From contig NZ_JBQKFH010000005.1 of assembly GCF_052119425.1 (NCBI RefSeq), positions 1 through 64,000 on the forward strand: a stretch of DNA of 64,000 nucleotides, written 5' to 3'. The position numbers were made by a program, and so were the translations under genes. Below are positions 8,459 to 17,342 of the stretch, piece by piece. The notes under the pieces are model-generated. The model was given only the letters and a program-made list of their open reading frames with translations. It was not told the origin of the DNA and made no database searches. Every line of letters starts with the position of its first letter. The stretch's first letter is position 1. This DNA is from Enterococcus_E cecorum_C. Lineage in GTDB: Bacteria > Bacillota > Bacilli > Lactobacillales > Enterococcaceae.

Positions 8459-11400
8459 TTATTTCATAACAACGTTTTCTTTACCTAACAATTGTCTAAG
8501 TTCAGCATACAAGTCAGCAGATTCTTTAATCCAAAATTTTTCATCAATCATTTGTTTCCGATGATTAAGTGCATCAAAAATAACAACCGGTACAGTTCCA
8601 TGATGTTTTTCTAACACGCTTTGTAACTGATACATCAAACTTTCATTTTCAAAACCATTTTCAAAACGAAGGTAGCAAGTCTTCTGTTGTAACTGATTTT
8701 GGATTTGTTCATTAAAATACATTTGTTCAGCTAAAAATTGAATTTGTCCACTATAAGTACTGATTTGACTTTTTCCTTTAATCAATACACACTGATTGAC
8801 TTGCAGATTTTGACGAATTTGTCGGAAAAGTGTCGGAAAAATGGTCACTTCTATTTCTTGTGTCCCGTCATTTCCGGTAATAAAGGCCATTTTTTCCTGG
8901 TTTTTCGTGGTTATCTCTTTAATATTTGTCAGATAAAGCAAGATACTGGCACGTTGATTGGCTACCAAGTGCGCAACTTCTACTACTTTTTCTTGTTGGA
9001 AGTAAGACTGATAGCGATCTAGCGGATGTCCAGATAGATACATCCCTAGATATTGATTTTCTAATGCTAATTTTTCTTCAAGGGCATATTCAGCAACTTG
9101 CTCATCTACGCTTAAAGTCATCGTCTCCAATAAATCTAGACTTCCCGCACTGATGACAAAATTTTGAATCTTACTGGACAATTGTTGCATTAGAAGTTTG
9201 CGATTTTCACCTAATTGATCAAAACAACCGACTGCAATCAAAGGTACTAAAAATTCTTCTTTGAGCCAATGACTATTCTGATGATAACCCCGCATTAAAA
9301 AGTCATCAAAGTCTTTAAACGCTCCATTTTCGTAGCGTTCTTTAACCATCTGGCGCAAGAAATCTTTACGCGTACCCTTGATATTCGCTAAACCAATTCT
9401 GATAGTATGTAACTGAACCATCGATGTTTCTAATTGACTTTGATTAATATCTGGTCCAAGCAATTGAACCTGGTATTTTTTTAGTTGATGGGCATATTCT
9501 TTTAATTTTTTCACATCGTTTTGGGCAGATTTCATTAATGCCGTAAAGAAGGCTGCTGGATAATGAACCTTTAAATAAGCCATTTGATAAGCTACTTTTG
9601 AATAAGCAAAGGCATGGGACCTATTAAACCCATAATCTCCAAAGCTTTCAATATAATCGTAAATCTGATTGGCACTTGCTTGTTGTACGCCATTACTAAC
9701 AGCACCTTGAACGAAAATTTGGCGATATTTATCCATTTCGTCTTTATCCTTCTTACTTATCGCTCGACGTAAAATATCGGCTTGAGCAAGAGTAAAGCCA
9801 GCTATTTCTGAAGCAATTTGCATGACTTGCTCTTGATAGACAATGATGCCATAAGTGTTGGATAGAATTTTTTTCATCCGCGGATCGACATAGGTAACCT
9901 TTTGTTTCTTGAATCGTCTAGCCACAAATTCATCAATATGTTGCATAGGGCCTGGTCGAAACAGTGCATTTACCGCTGCTAAATCTTCTAAATTCTGCGG
10001 TACCACTCTTTTTAATACTTGGCGGATACCAGAAGATTCAAATTGAAATACCCCTGTAGTATCCGCTTTTTGAAAGATTTTCATCGTTTCTGCTTCATCA
10101 ATAGGGATTTCAGCTTGACTACGTATCGCATTTGGAAAATGACGCATCGCTTTTAATGCATCATCAATAATCGATAAATTTTTTAAACCCAAAAAGTCAA
10201 ATTTCAACAATCCAGTAGCTTGCACATCATTCATCGTATATTGACTTAAAAGTAATTCATCTGAACCTAGTTGCAAAGGAATTAAACTTCGCAAATCAAT
10301 ATCACTGATAACGACCCCTGCTGCATGGGTTGAAACATGACGTGGCAATCCTTCTAAAATAGAAGCAACATGATAGATTAGCTGATTTTTCTTAGAGCGC
10401 TCAATTAACTGGCGAAGGTCTTTGGATTGTTGATAGGCTTGTGCTAAAGTAATTTTTAAAGTATTAGGAACAGCTTTAGACCAATGACTGCTTTCACTTT
10501 GCGACAATCCAAATACTCTTGAGACATCTCTTAAGACCATTTTTGCTGCCATCGTACCAAACGTCGCAATCTGCACTACTTGATAATGTCCATATTTTTG
10601 GTGTACATAACGCAAGACTTCTTGACGGCGATTATCTGGAATATCTAAATCTATATCGGGCATTGTTTGACGGTCAGGATTCAAGAAACGTTCAAAAAGT
10701 AGCTGATACTTGATTGGGTCGACATCCGTAATGCGAAGTAAATAAGCGACTAGACTTCCCGCCGCCGAACCACGCCCAGCTCCCGTAACGATTTTTTGAT
10801 CATGGGCATATTTCATTACATCATAGACAATTAAAAAGTAATCATCAAAGCCCATATTATGAATGACAGATAATTCATAGGCTAACCTTTCTTGGTAAGT
10901 AGGATTATCCTCTAAATGAAATGCTTGTAATTGCTGCTCACAGAGTGCTTTTAATACTTCATCAGCTTTTTGACCAGCCACCAATGGAAACTGTGGTAAA
11001 AGAGCCTGATGCAAAGGAATCTCCAATTGTACTTGCTCACATAAATGACTTAAATGTTCAAGCGCACTAGGTACACTTTCTTGATAATAGCGCTGATAAG
11101 ATTCTTCAGATAAGAGCGAGTAAGCTTGTGAATGTTGAGCTGATTGGATTTCTTCTGATGTCAATACTTCACCACGCTGTACTTTTTGTAAGACCTTCAA
11201 GGCAAATGCTTCCTCGCTATGCAAGATATTTACTTTAGAGAGTGCTAAAGGCAATAAGTCAAATGTTTCTAAAAAGTCTTGAGTTACTTTTTCATAAATT
11301 TGGATGCCATAATAGACTTTAGGAAGAGATGCTTTGATTTCATTTATCAAATCAAGGCGATAAGTATTTTCCATCTCAGGATTAGCCAATGGATGTTCAA

Positions 11401-11767
11401 AATTAACAACCCAGGCTAACTGCTGTACATGAGTGATTTCAGCTAAATGAACGACTTCTTCACACTTTCTTTTTGTAGAAATTTCCATTAAAGACTGAAA
11501 TCCCTGATAATTTAAAGCAATAGCAATTAAAGGCAGATTTCGTTTCATACGTTGTGAGTAATATGAAAATTTTAAACCAATAATCGGTTGGATATTTGCT
11601 TTTAGACAAGACTGATAAAATGTCAAAGCCCCACTTAACGTATCTTCATCAATCAATCCCAGCCTTTGATAACCCATCTTTTGGGCTAAATCAATATATT
11701 CGTTAACCTTAACAGTGCTATTCATCAAGGTATAGGCACTATTGGTATAGATTGGCACATAACTCAT
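8459..11767 (-). CDS. dnaE: DNA polymerase III subunit alpha, DnaE type
   Basis: Replicative polymerase of the DnaE class, which in Firmicutes works with PolC, extending primers on the lagging strand. The 1102-aa protein has an N-terminal PHP region (1-200), the C-family polymerase core with catalytic acidic motif PDIDLDIPD, the GAGRGSAAGSLVAYLL and GDYGFNRSHAFAYS motifs, a helix-hairpin-helix segment and a C-terminal OB-fold (IEVTIFPTLF). The PHP domain lacks the complete metal-binding His set, as is usual for DnaE without proofreading. AAAGGAG precedes the ATG. It sits upstream of pfkA but is separated from it by 156 nt. Confidence 0.96.
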   Translation of the reverse strand: MSYVPIYTNSAYTLMNSTVKVNEYIDLAQKMGYQRLGLIDEDTLSGALTFYQSCLKANIQPIIGLKFSYYSQRMKRNLPLIAIALNYQGFQSLMEISTKRKCEEVVHLAEITHVQQLAWVVNFEHPLANPEMENTYRLDLINEIKASLPKVYYGIQIYEKVTQDFLETFDLLPLALSKVNILHSEEAFALKVLQKVQRGEVLTSEEIQSAQHSQAYSLLSEESYQRYYQESVPSALEHLSHLCEQVQLEIPLHQALLPQFPLVAGQKADEVLKALCEQQLQAFHLEDNPTYQERLAYELSVIHNMGFDDYFLIVYDVMKYAHDQKIVTGAGRGSAAGSLVAYLLRITDVDPIKYQLLFERFLNPDRQTMPDIDLDIPDNRRQEVLRYVHQKYGHYQVVQIATFGTMAAKMVLRDVSRVFGLSQSESSHWSKAVPNTLKITLAQAYQQSKDLRQLIERSKKNQLIYHVASILEGLPRHVSTHAAGVVISDIDLRSLIPLQLGSDELLLSQYTMNDVQATGLLKFDFLGLKNLSIIDDALKAMRHFPNAIRSQAEIPIDEAETMKIFQKADTTGVFQFESSGIRQVLKRVVPQNLEDLAAVNALFRPGPMQHIDEFVARRFKKQKVTYVDPRMKKILSNTYGIIVYQEQVMQIASEIAGFTLAQADILRRAISKKDKDEMDKYRQIFVQGAVSNGVQQASANQIYDYIESFGDYGFNRSHAFAYSKVAYQMAYLKVHYPAAFFTALMKSAQNDVKKLKEYAHQLKKYQVQLLGPDINQSQLETSMVQLHTIRIGLANIKGTRKDFLRQMVKERYENGAFKDFDDFLMRGYHQNSHWLKEEFLVPLIAVGCFDQLGENRKLLMQQLSSKIQNFVISAGSLDLLETMTLSVDEQVAEYALEEKLALENQYLGMYLSGHPLDRYQSYFQQEKVVEVAHLVANQRASILLYLTNIKEITTKNQEKMAFITGNDGTQEIEVTIFPTLFRQIRQNLQVNQCVLIKGKSQISTYSGQIQFLAEQMYFNEQIQNQLQQKTCYLRFENGFENESLMYQLQSVLEKHHGTVPVVIFDALNHRKQMIDEKFWIKESADLYAELRQLLGKENVVMK

Positions 11768-11839
11768 ACGCTTGCTCCTTTCGTTGATTCTTCCTTTTTA
11801 TTGTACTGAAGATTATCGCAACTGACAACAAGCAAAGAC

Positions 11840-11867
11840 TTTACAATCGCTGAAAATATGTTAAACT
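11840..11867 (+). promoter_or_regulatory. Promoter of the DUF2929 gene
   Basis: TTTACA (11840-11845), 16-nt spacer, TAAACT (11862-11867), about 34 nt before the GTG start. Confidence 0.55.
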
Positions 11868-11900
11868 AAAAGACGATTAAACAGGAAAGAAGGAATTTCT

Positions 11901-12083
11901 GTGAAATATATCGTTACCATGTTTTGGGCAATGATTTTAGGTCAAGTTGTTGGCTATCTAGGTAGTGCATTAACAGGTGGTCAATATGATTTTACTGTTA
12001 CCGCACAACTATCCTTTTTAGTAGGCATCATTGTCATCATTGTTGCAAATGTCTGCGTTCCAAAAAAAGCAAAACAAAATTAA
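11901..12083 (+). CDS. Small membrane protein, DUF2929 (YjzD-like)
   Basis: 60-aa protein with two predicted TM segments (about 4-24 and 32-54) and a basic cytoplasmic end (PKKAKQN). The family is small, uncharacterised and commonly sits beside dnaE in lactic acid bacteria. Translation starts at GTG after AGAAGGAA. The stop codon lies exactly at the inferred 3' boundary of the group II intron, so the gene is now cut off from the terminator hairpin that originally followed it. Confidence 0.75.
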   Translation: MKYIVTMFWAMILGQVVGYLGSALTGGQYDFTVTAQLSFLVGIIVIIVANVCVPKKAKQN

Positions 12084-13939
12084 TCGAGTAGGAGGTTAGT
12101 CATTAATTGACTAACCGACCTCTCACACCACCGTACGTACGGTTCCGTATACGGCGGTTCAATAACTTAAGTAGACTTTTTGGGCTAGTTCTGTCATGGA
12201 GACTAGCCCCCATTTATGTATTCTTTCGTTACTCATGGCTTTATGAACTTCTTTTGTCTTAGACAGTCTCCAGTATTTCTTGCGTGAATATGCGATACAT
12301 TTTGCTTCGTCCTCGCTTAGTCCATATTTTATCAGCCAGTTGATTTTCGTTGAACACTTCTTCCATCTCTTGAGTACTAGCTGTCTGAGTCTTCGTCTCA
12401 ACCATGCCTCAGTTCTCTTTATAAAGCCTTTTATGTGACCTATACCAAAGTAGTTTATCCATCCCCTAATCCTCAGATTAAGTTCTTTAATGATTTCTTT
12501 CATTGTTCCAGGTCTATTTCTTCTTGTCGTATATCTCAACGAATCTAGAAATGACTTTTGCTTTTCTTTGGTAGCTGTAAAACGACAGGTCTTGTTTACT
12601 CTTCTCATCAGACAGCCTAAGAATTTTAAACGTGTTGGGCTTCCAACTTTACTCTTGTCTCTATTGACCGTGAGTTTTAGTTCTTTCTCTAGAAATTTCG
12701 TAATGCTTTCCATTACTCTCTCTCCAGCTCTTTGTGATTTAACACAGACGACAAAATCGTCCGCATACCGCACGAATTTATGCCCTCTTCGTTCTAATTC
12801 TTCATCAAGTTGATGTAGATAAATGTTACTCAATAAAGGTGAGATAACGCCACCTTGTGGCGCTCCTTTTCGTGTCATTTTAAACCCATTTTTCATATCT
12901 ATGGCGCCACATGTAAGGAATTTCCTGATGATAGTAAGTACCCTTTTATCTGGAATATGTTTTCCTAGTAGGTACATCAGTTTATCATGATTAATTGTGT
13001 CAAAGTATTGCTTTAAATCACAATCTACAACATAAGTATATCCTTCTTCATAGTACTTAGTGACTTGCTTCATAGCTGTTTTGGGGCTTTTTCCTGGTCT
13101 AAATCCATGGCTTGACCTTGAGAATGTTGGGTTTATGAATGGTTCTATTACCTGTCTAATCGCTTGTTGGATAACCCTATCCCTCACAACAGGAATCCCT
13201 AAACTTCTTGTACCCCCATTGGGTTTTGGGATATGTACCCTTCTTACCGGCTGAGGCTTATATGTTCCATCCATCAACTTTCTTCGGATGTGTGGATGAT
13301 ATTGTCGGATATGTCCCTCAATTTCTTCCACTGTCATCCCATCAATTCCTGGTTGACCTTTGTTCTTTTTGACCCTTTCACATGCTAGTAATAAATTATC
13401 TAGCGTTGTGATTTCTTCCATAAATGGGTGTCCACCACTTACTTTCTTCGCATTGCCTAAGAGCATACTCAACGCATTCTCATATCTTTTAGGTTCCGCC
13501 TTATTCTTCTGAGATTTGCTAGCTTGTTTGCTATTTTCTGTTGTCATCGTATCTCCTAACCTCCTTTCAGTTGTAAGTTGATTATTGTTCGGTCCTTCGA
13601 GTTCCCTCTACTATGACCTCTGCTGACTTCTCACTATTTGTTGTTACTACGGTGTTACCGCTAGTGAGACCTCCCTGGGTAAGAGTGCAGACCTTCTACT
13701 CATGTCACCGCTTCATTTACCATGCAGAACCCGGGCAGTATTGGACTTTGCTTTGTTTTGCAAGCTCATCCATTCTACATGGCCTTGTATGAAATTTCTG
13801 TTCGTCGGTGCAAGTATTTGCCTCGAGCTTCCTTCAGATTCCCCGTCGCCGAGGACACCCTTGCTGTCAGCTAACAGTTCCTACTGCCAAGCCTGTAGTG
13901 GACTTTCACCACCAAGTCTAACACCCATGCCAGGCGCAC
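12083..13939 (-). mobile_element. Group II intron (full length, about 1.86 kb)
   Basis: Minus-strand ribozyme intron containing a reverse transcriptase gene. The 5' end GTGCGCC lies at 13939-13933, preceded by a terminator T-tract. Near the other end, positions about 12118-12160 hold a domain V-like hairpin (ACCGCCGTATAC paired with GTACGTACGGTGGT), then a domain VI-like hairpin (GGTTAGTCA / TGACTAACC, about 12093-12116), then CTCGAT as the 3' end. Exact ends are inferred to within one or two bases. Its place directly after a terminator stem is a known habit of class C introns, though the class was not determined. Confidence 0.85.
12159..13547 (-). CDS. ltrA: Group II intron reverse transcriptase/maturase
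   Basis: 462-aa protein that helps the intron RNA splice and copies it into DNA at the target. The RT domain (about 60-330) has VVDCDLKQYFDTINHD, APQGGVISPLLSNIYL and the catalytic FVRYADDFVV; the maturase X domain follows (GWINYFG, WLRRRLRQ). There is no HNH endonuclease at the C-terminus, so retrohoming would use lagging-strand primers or a helper nick. The frame is open over its full length, so it may be active. The stop is about 40 nt before domain V. Confidence 0.93.
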   Translation of the reverse strand: MTTENSKQASKSQKNKAEPKRYENALSMLLGNAKKVSGGHPFMEEITTLDNLLLACERVKKNKGQPGIDGMTVEEIEGHIRQYHPHIRRKLMDGTYKPQPVRRVHIPKPNGGTRSLGIPVVRDRVIQQAIRQVIEPFINPTFSRSSHGFRPGKSPKTAMKQVTKYYEEGYTYVVDCDLKQYFDTINHDKLMYLLGKHIPDKRVLTIIRKFLTCGAIDMKNGFKMTRKGAPQGGVISPLLSNIYLHQLDEELERRGHKFVRYADDFVVCVKSQRAGERVMESITKFLEKELKLTVNRDKSKVGSPTRLKFLGCLMRRVNKTCRFTATKEKQKSFLDSLRYTTRRNRPGTMKEIIKELNLRIRGWINYFGIGHIKGFIKRTEAWLRRRLRQLVLKRWKKCSTKINWLIKYGLSEDEAKCIAYSRKKYWRLSKTKEVHKAMSNERIHKWGLVSMTELAQKVYLSY

Positions 13940-13978
13940 AAAAAACGTGATTGCTTACATTTAGCAATCACGTTTTTT
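13940..13978 (-). terminator. Terminator of the MFS gene, target of the intron
   Basis: Perfect 16-bp hairpin: arms 13940-13955 (AAAAAACGTGATTGCT) and 13963-13978. It directly follows the MFS stop codon and ends in T6, right where the intron starts. Before the intron arrived it must also have served the DUF2929 gene on the other strand. Confidence 0.9.
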
Positions 13979-13981
13979 ACT

Positions 13982-15184
13982 TTATTCTGGTATATAATAG
14001 ACAATCGGCTTACGAAAATTAAAGAGTGATAAGCACAAATTACAAAAGATGCAAATCGAAGTCACAATAAACACGCTACGATATCCAAATCCATGCGCAA
14101 CAGTCGAACCAATCATCGGTCCAACAACTTGTCCAAAGTTTGAAAACATTTGATTATAGCTGTAAATCCGACTCACTCCTTCAGGCGGCGTAATCTTACT
14201 AATCAAAGTATTGACTGATGGCATTAAAGCACCGGTAGAAAAGCCTAGTAAAAATCGTAAAATCCCTAATTGCAAAGTACTGTGAACAAATGCCATCGGT
14301 AAAATACACGCTAAGGAGAATACTAAGCCACCTAATAGAATCTTATGGTTACCAATCTTATCGCCAAGTTTTCCTAGAGCTGGCGAAGAAATCATCGCAG
14401 ACACCCCTGAAATAGAGACAATCAAACCACTTACAAATAATACATTGCCTTGATTGCCATTTAATTGACGAATAAATAAGGTTAAAATCGGACTAATTGA
14501 AGTAATCCCTACCTGAATAATTAGCGAGGTAACGAATAGACCAAATAATAATTGTACATTATGCATTTTCGCTAACAACTCTTTTAACGAAAGCATTTCT
14601 TGTTTGTGAACAGGTTTGAAATCTTCTTTGACCATCGTAACTGTCAAAATTAACGTAATTAATAGCACGGTTCCGGTAATTAGAAATACATTGCGAATCC
14701 CAAATATTTCCGCTAAAATCCCTCCTAATGAAGGACCAATCATCGTTCCGGCAATCGCACCAGTCGCCAATGTACCAAGCGCCCAACCACTTTTCTCACG
14801 TGGGGCTTGTGAGGCAATTAAAGCCGTGGCATTAGGAATATATCCTGAAAGTACGCCTGTTAAAAAACGCATAAATAATAGCCAATAAACATCAGGTACG
14901 AATGCCAGTGCTCCCATCGAAAAAGTCATCCCTGCCGCTGCTCGAATCATCATTAATCGTCGGCCTTTACGATCAGCTAAATTTCCCCAAATCGGTGCGA
15001 CAAGTGCTGCGGCCAAAGCGGTCACTGAAATCGCTAATCCTGCATATAGTTCAACTTGGCTTTTAGGTGTATGTAATTGCTCAATATAGATTGGAATAAA
15101 AGGCATCACCAAACTAAAACTAGCCCCAGTAAAGAAGCACCCAATCCATGATATGTATAAATTTCGTTTCCAATCAATTTTCAA
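13982..15184 (-). CDS. MFS multidrug-type efflux transporter (DHA1, 12 TM)
   Basis: 400-aa inner membrane protein with about 12 hydrophobic segments. Motif A-like loops NLADRKGRRLMM (between TM2 and TM3) and LGKLGDKIGNHK (second half) and the antiporter-like TGALMPSVNT segment place it in the drug:H+ antiporter-1 group, similar to MdtG/NorA-type proteins. The substrate is not predictable. It starts at TTG after AGGAAGG. It has its own promoter and terminator. Confidence 0.85.
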   Translation of the reverse strand: MKIDWKRNLYISWIGCFFTGASFSLVMPFIPIYIEQLHTPKSQVELYAGLAISVTALAAALVAPIWGNLADRKGRRLMMIRAAAGMTFSMGALAFVPDVYWLLFMRFLTGVLSGYIPNATALIASQAPREKSGWALGTLATGAIAGTMIGPSLGGILAEIFGIRNVFLITGTVLLITLILTVTMVKEDFKPVHKQEMLSLKELLAKMHNVQLLFGLFVTSLIIQVGITSISPILTLFIRQLNGNQGNVLFVSGLIVSISGVSAMISSPALGKLGDKIGNHKILLGGLVFSLACILPMAFVHSTLQLGILRFLLGFSTGALMPSVNTLISKITPPEGVSRIYSYNQMFSNFGQVVGPMIGSTVAHGFGYRSVFIVTSICIFCNLCLSLFNFRKPIVYYIPE

Positions 15185-15217
15185 ACTAATACCTTCCTTC
15201 TTTTTTCACCAAATAAT

Positions 15218-15247
15218 ACTATAGCGCAATTTTGCTTAGATTGACAA
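15218..15247 (-). promoter_or_regulatory. Promoter of the MFS gene
   Basis: Minus strand TTGTCA (15242-15247), 18-nt spacer, TATAGT (15218-15223), about 34 nt before the TTG start. Confidence 0.6.
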
Positions 15248-15340
15248 CAGATTTACCGGAAATTTTTATTCTCGCAAGAAATCAAAAAAGGACGACCGCA
15301 AAGGGCAACTCAATAAGGGATTTGTAATCCTGTAAAATAT

Positions 15341-15374
15341 CGGCATAGTCGTAATAATCGGCTATGCCTTTTTT
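15341..15374. terminator. Terminator after the recombinase remnant
   Basis: Arms 15342-15351 (GGCATAGTCG) and 15359-15368 (CGGCTATGCC) with T6 on the plus strand and A-rich sequence on the other side. The stop codon of the recombinase remnant lies inside the stem. Confidence 0.6.
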
Positions 15375-16751
15375 ACATTGCTTGGAATATGTACTTCACC
15401 AATGAAGTTGAAAATTACCTTTAGCTTTTTGGTGTTCCTGTCCCAAGGCTTTTCGTTTCCGTAAACATATATCTTCTCAATAAAAGTTCTGATGATCTCA
15501 GCGTTAAGTTCCTTGATATCTGTGTAAGTCTTAACCAATCGAAGGAAACGGTCTGCATTAGAGGATTTCTGTTTGGCTGTATCGATGATATGTCCAAGTT
15601 CTGCAAGACGATGTGTTAGTTGACTCTGCTCGGTTTCATAAGTTGCTAACATTTTTTCAAAACGCTCATCACTGATTTTACCTTCAACAATTGTCTTCGT
15701 ACAACTTTTGAATGATGGTATCGAGCTTGCTGACTCTGGTCTGTGATTGTTCGTATTCTTTCTTGCTTTCACGAATTTCACGTTCAACCGCTTTAACATT
15801 TGACTTTGTAACCATCTCAACAAACTCCTTTTCATGCTCTCTAGCAAACGCTGTTACCTGCTGAATCATGTAAAGTAGAACATTTTCAATATCCACATTG
15901 CGTATTTGATGGGAAGTGCAGGTGTCTTTGCCTCGTTTGCGATAGTTGGCACAGACCATATATTTCTTGTCATGACTCCAGCCTTTGCCTCTGACTTGAT
16001 ATAACTTTGAACCACAGTCTGCACAGAATACCATGCCGGACAATACTGGCATTTCTCCGAGAGGTGTAGGTCTGCGTCTTCCGTCACGAATTCGCTTTAC
16101 CGTCTGAAATGTGTCTTCATCAATAATAGCTTCATGTGTATTTTTGAAAATTTGCCACTCTGATGGATCATTCTTGATTGTTTTCTTTAGCTTATAGGAT
16201 TTTTTCCTTGTTTTGAAATTGATCGTATGACCAAGGTATTCCTGCCTGTCAAGAATATCTGCTACCGTCCTAGGCACCCATGCATAAGGTTCTTCGGTGG
16301 TAGGTGCTGACGGATACAATCCGATTTCTTTGAAATAGGAAGAAGGTATAAGCACCTTATCGTTTTCGAGTTTTTTAGCAATCTGACTTGGACCATATCC
16401 CTCAATACATAATTGAAATATCCTTTTTACGATCTCTGCGGCAGGCTCATCCACGATCCAATGATTCTTATCCTTAGGGTCTTTCATATATCCATAAGGT
16501 GGATTTGTACACAATGGCTTTCCAGATTCGCCCTTGGACTTAAACACAGCTTTGATTTTCTTGCTCGTGTCCTTGGCGTACCATTCATTAATAATATTAA
16601 GAAATGGTGTAAAATCACTTTCTTGCTGATTGGCACTGTCAACTCCATTGTTGATGGCAATAAATCTGACTTCAGCTTCCGGAAAAGCAATCTCCGTGTA
16701 ATAACCTACCTTAATCTCTATTCTCGTACCTCCAGTTGCACCATTTGGCAT
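15362..16751 (-). pseudogene. Large serine recombinase remnant, N-terminus lost and frameshifted
   Basis: Two overlapping reading frames (16751-15684 and 15847-15362) together encode the C-terminal two thirds of a large serine recombinase of the type that moves clostridial and enterococcal integrative elements. Seen: end of the resolvase fold (VRFIAINNGVDSAN, NEWYAKDTSKKIKA), Recombinase domain with NPPYGYMKD, zinc ribbon CADC...C...C, coiled coil and the DUF4368-like tail. The catalytic Ser region is missing. Near 15690 one extra T or a two-base loss breaks the frame between LYEDN and VEGKISDERF. It cannot be active. Confidence 0.88.
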
Positions 16752-16791
16752 TTGCCTTTAGATATGGCGGTATATTTTCAGCTTTTACCAT
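16714..16791 (-). pseudogene. First 26 codons of a primase-like gene fused to the recombinase remnant
   Basis: From ATG at 16791, preceded by a strong AAAGGAGG, the frame reads MVKAENIPPYLKANAKWCNW and then stops within about 26 codons. This resembles, from memory, the N-terminus of primase/polymerase-like proteins of plasmids and integrative elements (family typically continues RDG-K-KVPYNP). The sequence changes into recombinase sequence near 16715. Most likely it is a deletion joint in a decayed integrative element. Confidence 0.5.
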
Positions 16792-16883
16792 ATGAATTTC
16801 CTCCTTTTTTATCTTTCAACAGTGAAAAGACAAAACTGATACGTTTAAGTACCAATTCTTAAAATCTTTTTCCTTACAAGTTA

Positions 16884-16909
16884 CAGGCAAATACAAATGC
16901 CTGTTTTTT
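16884..16909 (+). terminator. Hairpin with T-tract in the island spacer
   Basis: Arms CAGGCA (16884-16889) and TGCCTG (16898-16903) then T6. No gene on the plus strand ends here, so it is probably a leftover of deleted island DNA. The rest of 16800-17100 shows no gene. Confidence 0.55.
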
Positions 16910-17058
16910 ACCCTTTCAAGAAAAATTTTTTAAATTTCCTTTAACTAGTAGCCACGGGAAGATAACTAAAAGGACGTTTTTGAAGAATAAAAAATAAAAA
17001 AACTCCAAGTCATATAGGCCGGAGGATCTAAGAGGTAGAAAAATTCATAATTATGCGA

Positions 17059-17064
17059 TATAAT
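17059..17064 (+). promoter_or_regulatory. Candidate -10 of the restriction-modification operon
   Basis: A perfect TATAAT lies 41 nt before the HTH gene start. No good -35 box is visible at the usual distance, so the promoter may need an activator or be read from an imperfect box. A weak palindrome (ATATAATAACGCTATAT, near 17058-17074) overlaps it and could be an autoregulatory site of the HTH protein. Confidence 0.4.
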
Positions 17065-17105
17065 AACGCTATATTTTTGAGATTACAAAGACTAGGAGAT
17101 GCGAT

Positions 17106-17342
17106 ATGGAGTTACCGGAAGAGATAAAGCGAATTAGACAACGAAGTCTATTAACACAAAATGATTTCGCTAAAGAAGTAAAAGTTGCATTCTCAACTGT
17201 AAATAGATGGGAATGTGGAAAAGCAAAACCTAACATTAATGCGATGAAAAGCATTAAAGAATTTTGCCTTAACCATGATATAGATTATTCAACTGTTGAA
17301 GAGGCATGGCTTAACTACACTGTGGAGGTTAAAGAAAAATGA
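17106..17342 (+). CDS. XRE-family helix-turn-helix regulator
   Basis: 78-aa protein with one HTH_3 domain at about 5-60 (ELPEEIKRIRQRSLLTQNDF, then FSTVNRWECGKAKP, the classic recognition helix). Probably a controller protein of the downstream type III system, binding its own promoter. ATG is preceded by AGGAG. Its stop overlaps the mod start by 4 nt (ATGA), so it is part of the same transcript and translationally coupled. Confidence 0.85.
   Translation: MELPEEIKRIRQRSLLTQNDFAKEVKVAFSTVNRWECGKAKPNINAMKSIKEFCLNHDIDYSTVEEAWLNYTVEVKEK

Noticed and set aside
13702..13950. 82-codon plus-strand frame
   Set aside because: It is antisense to the structured 5' RNA part of the group II intron.
16413..16862. 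149-codon plus-strand frame
   Set aside because: Antisense of the recombinase remnant; the minus-strand frame has clear recombinase motifs.
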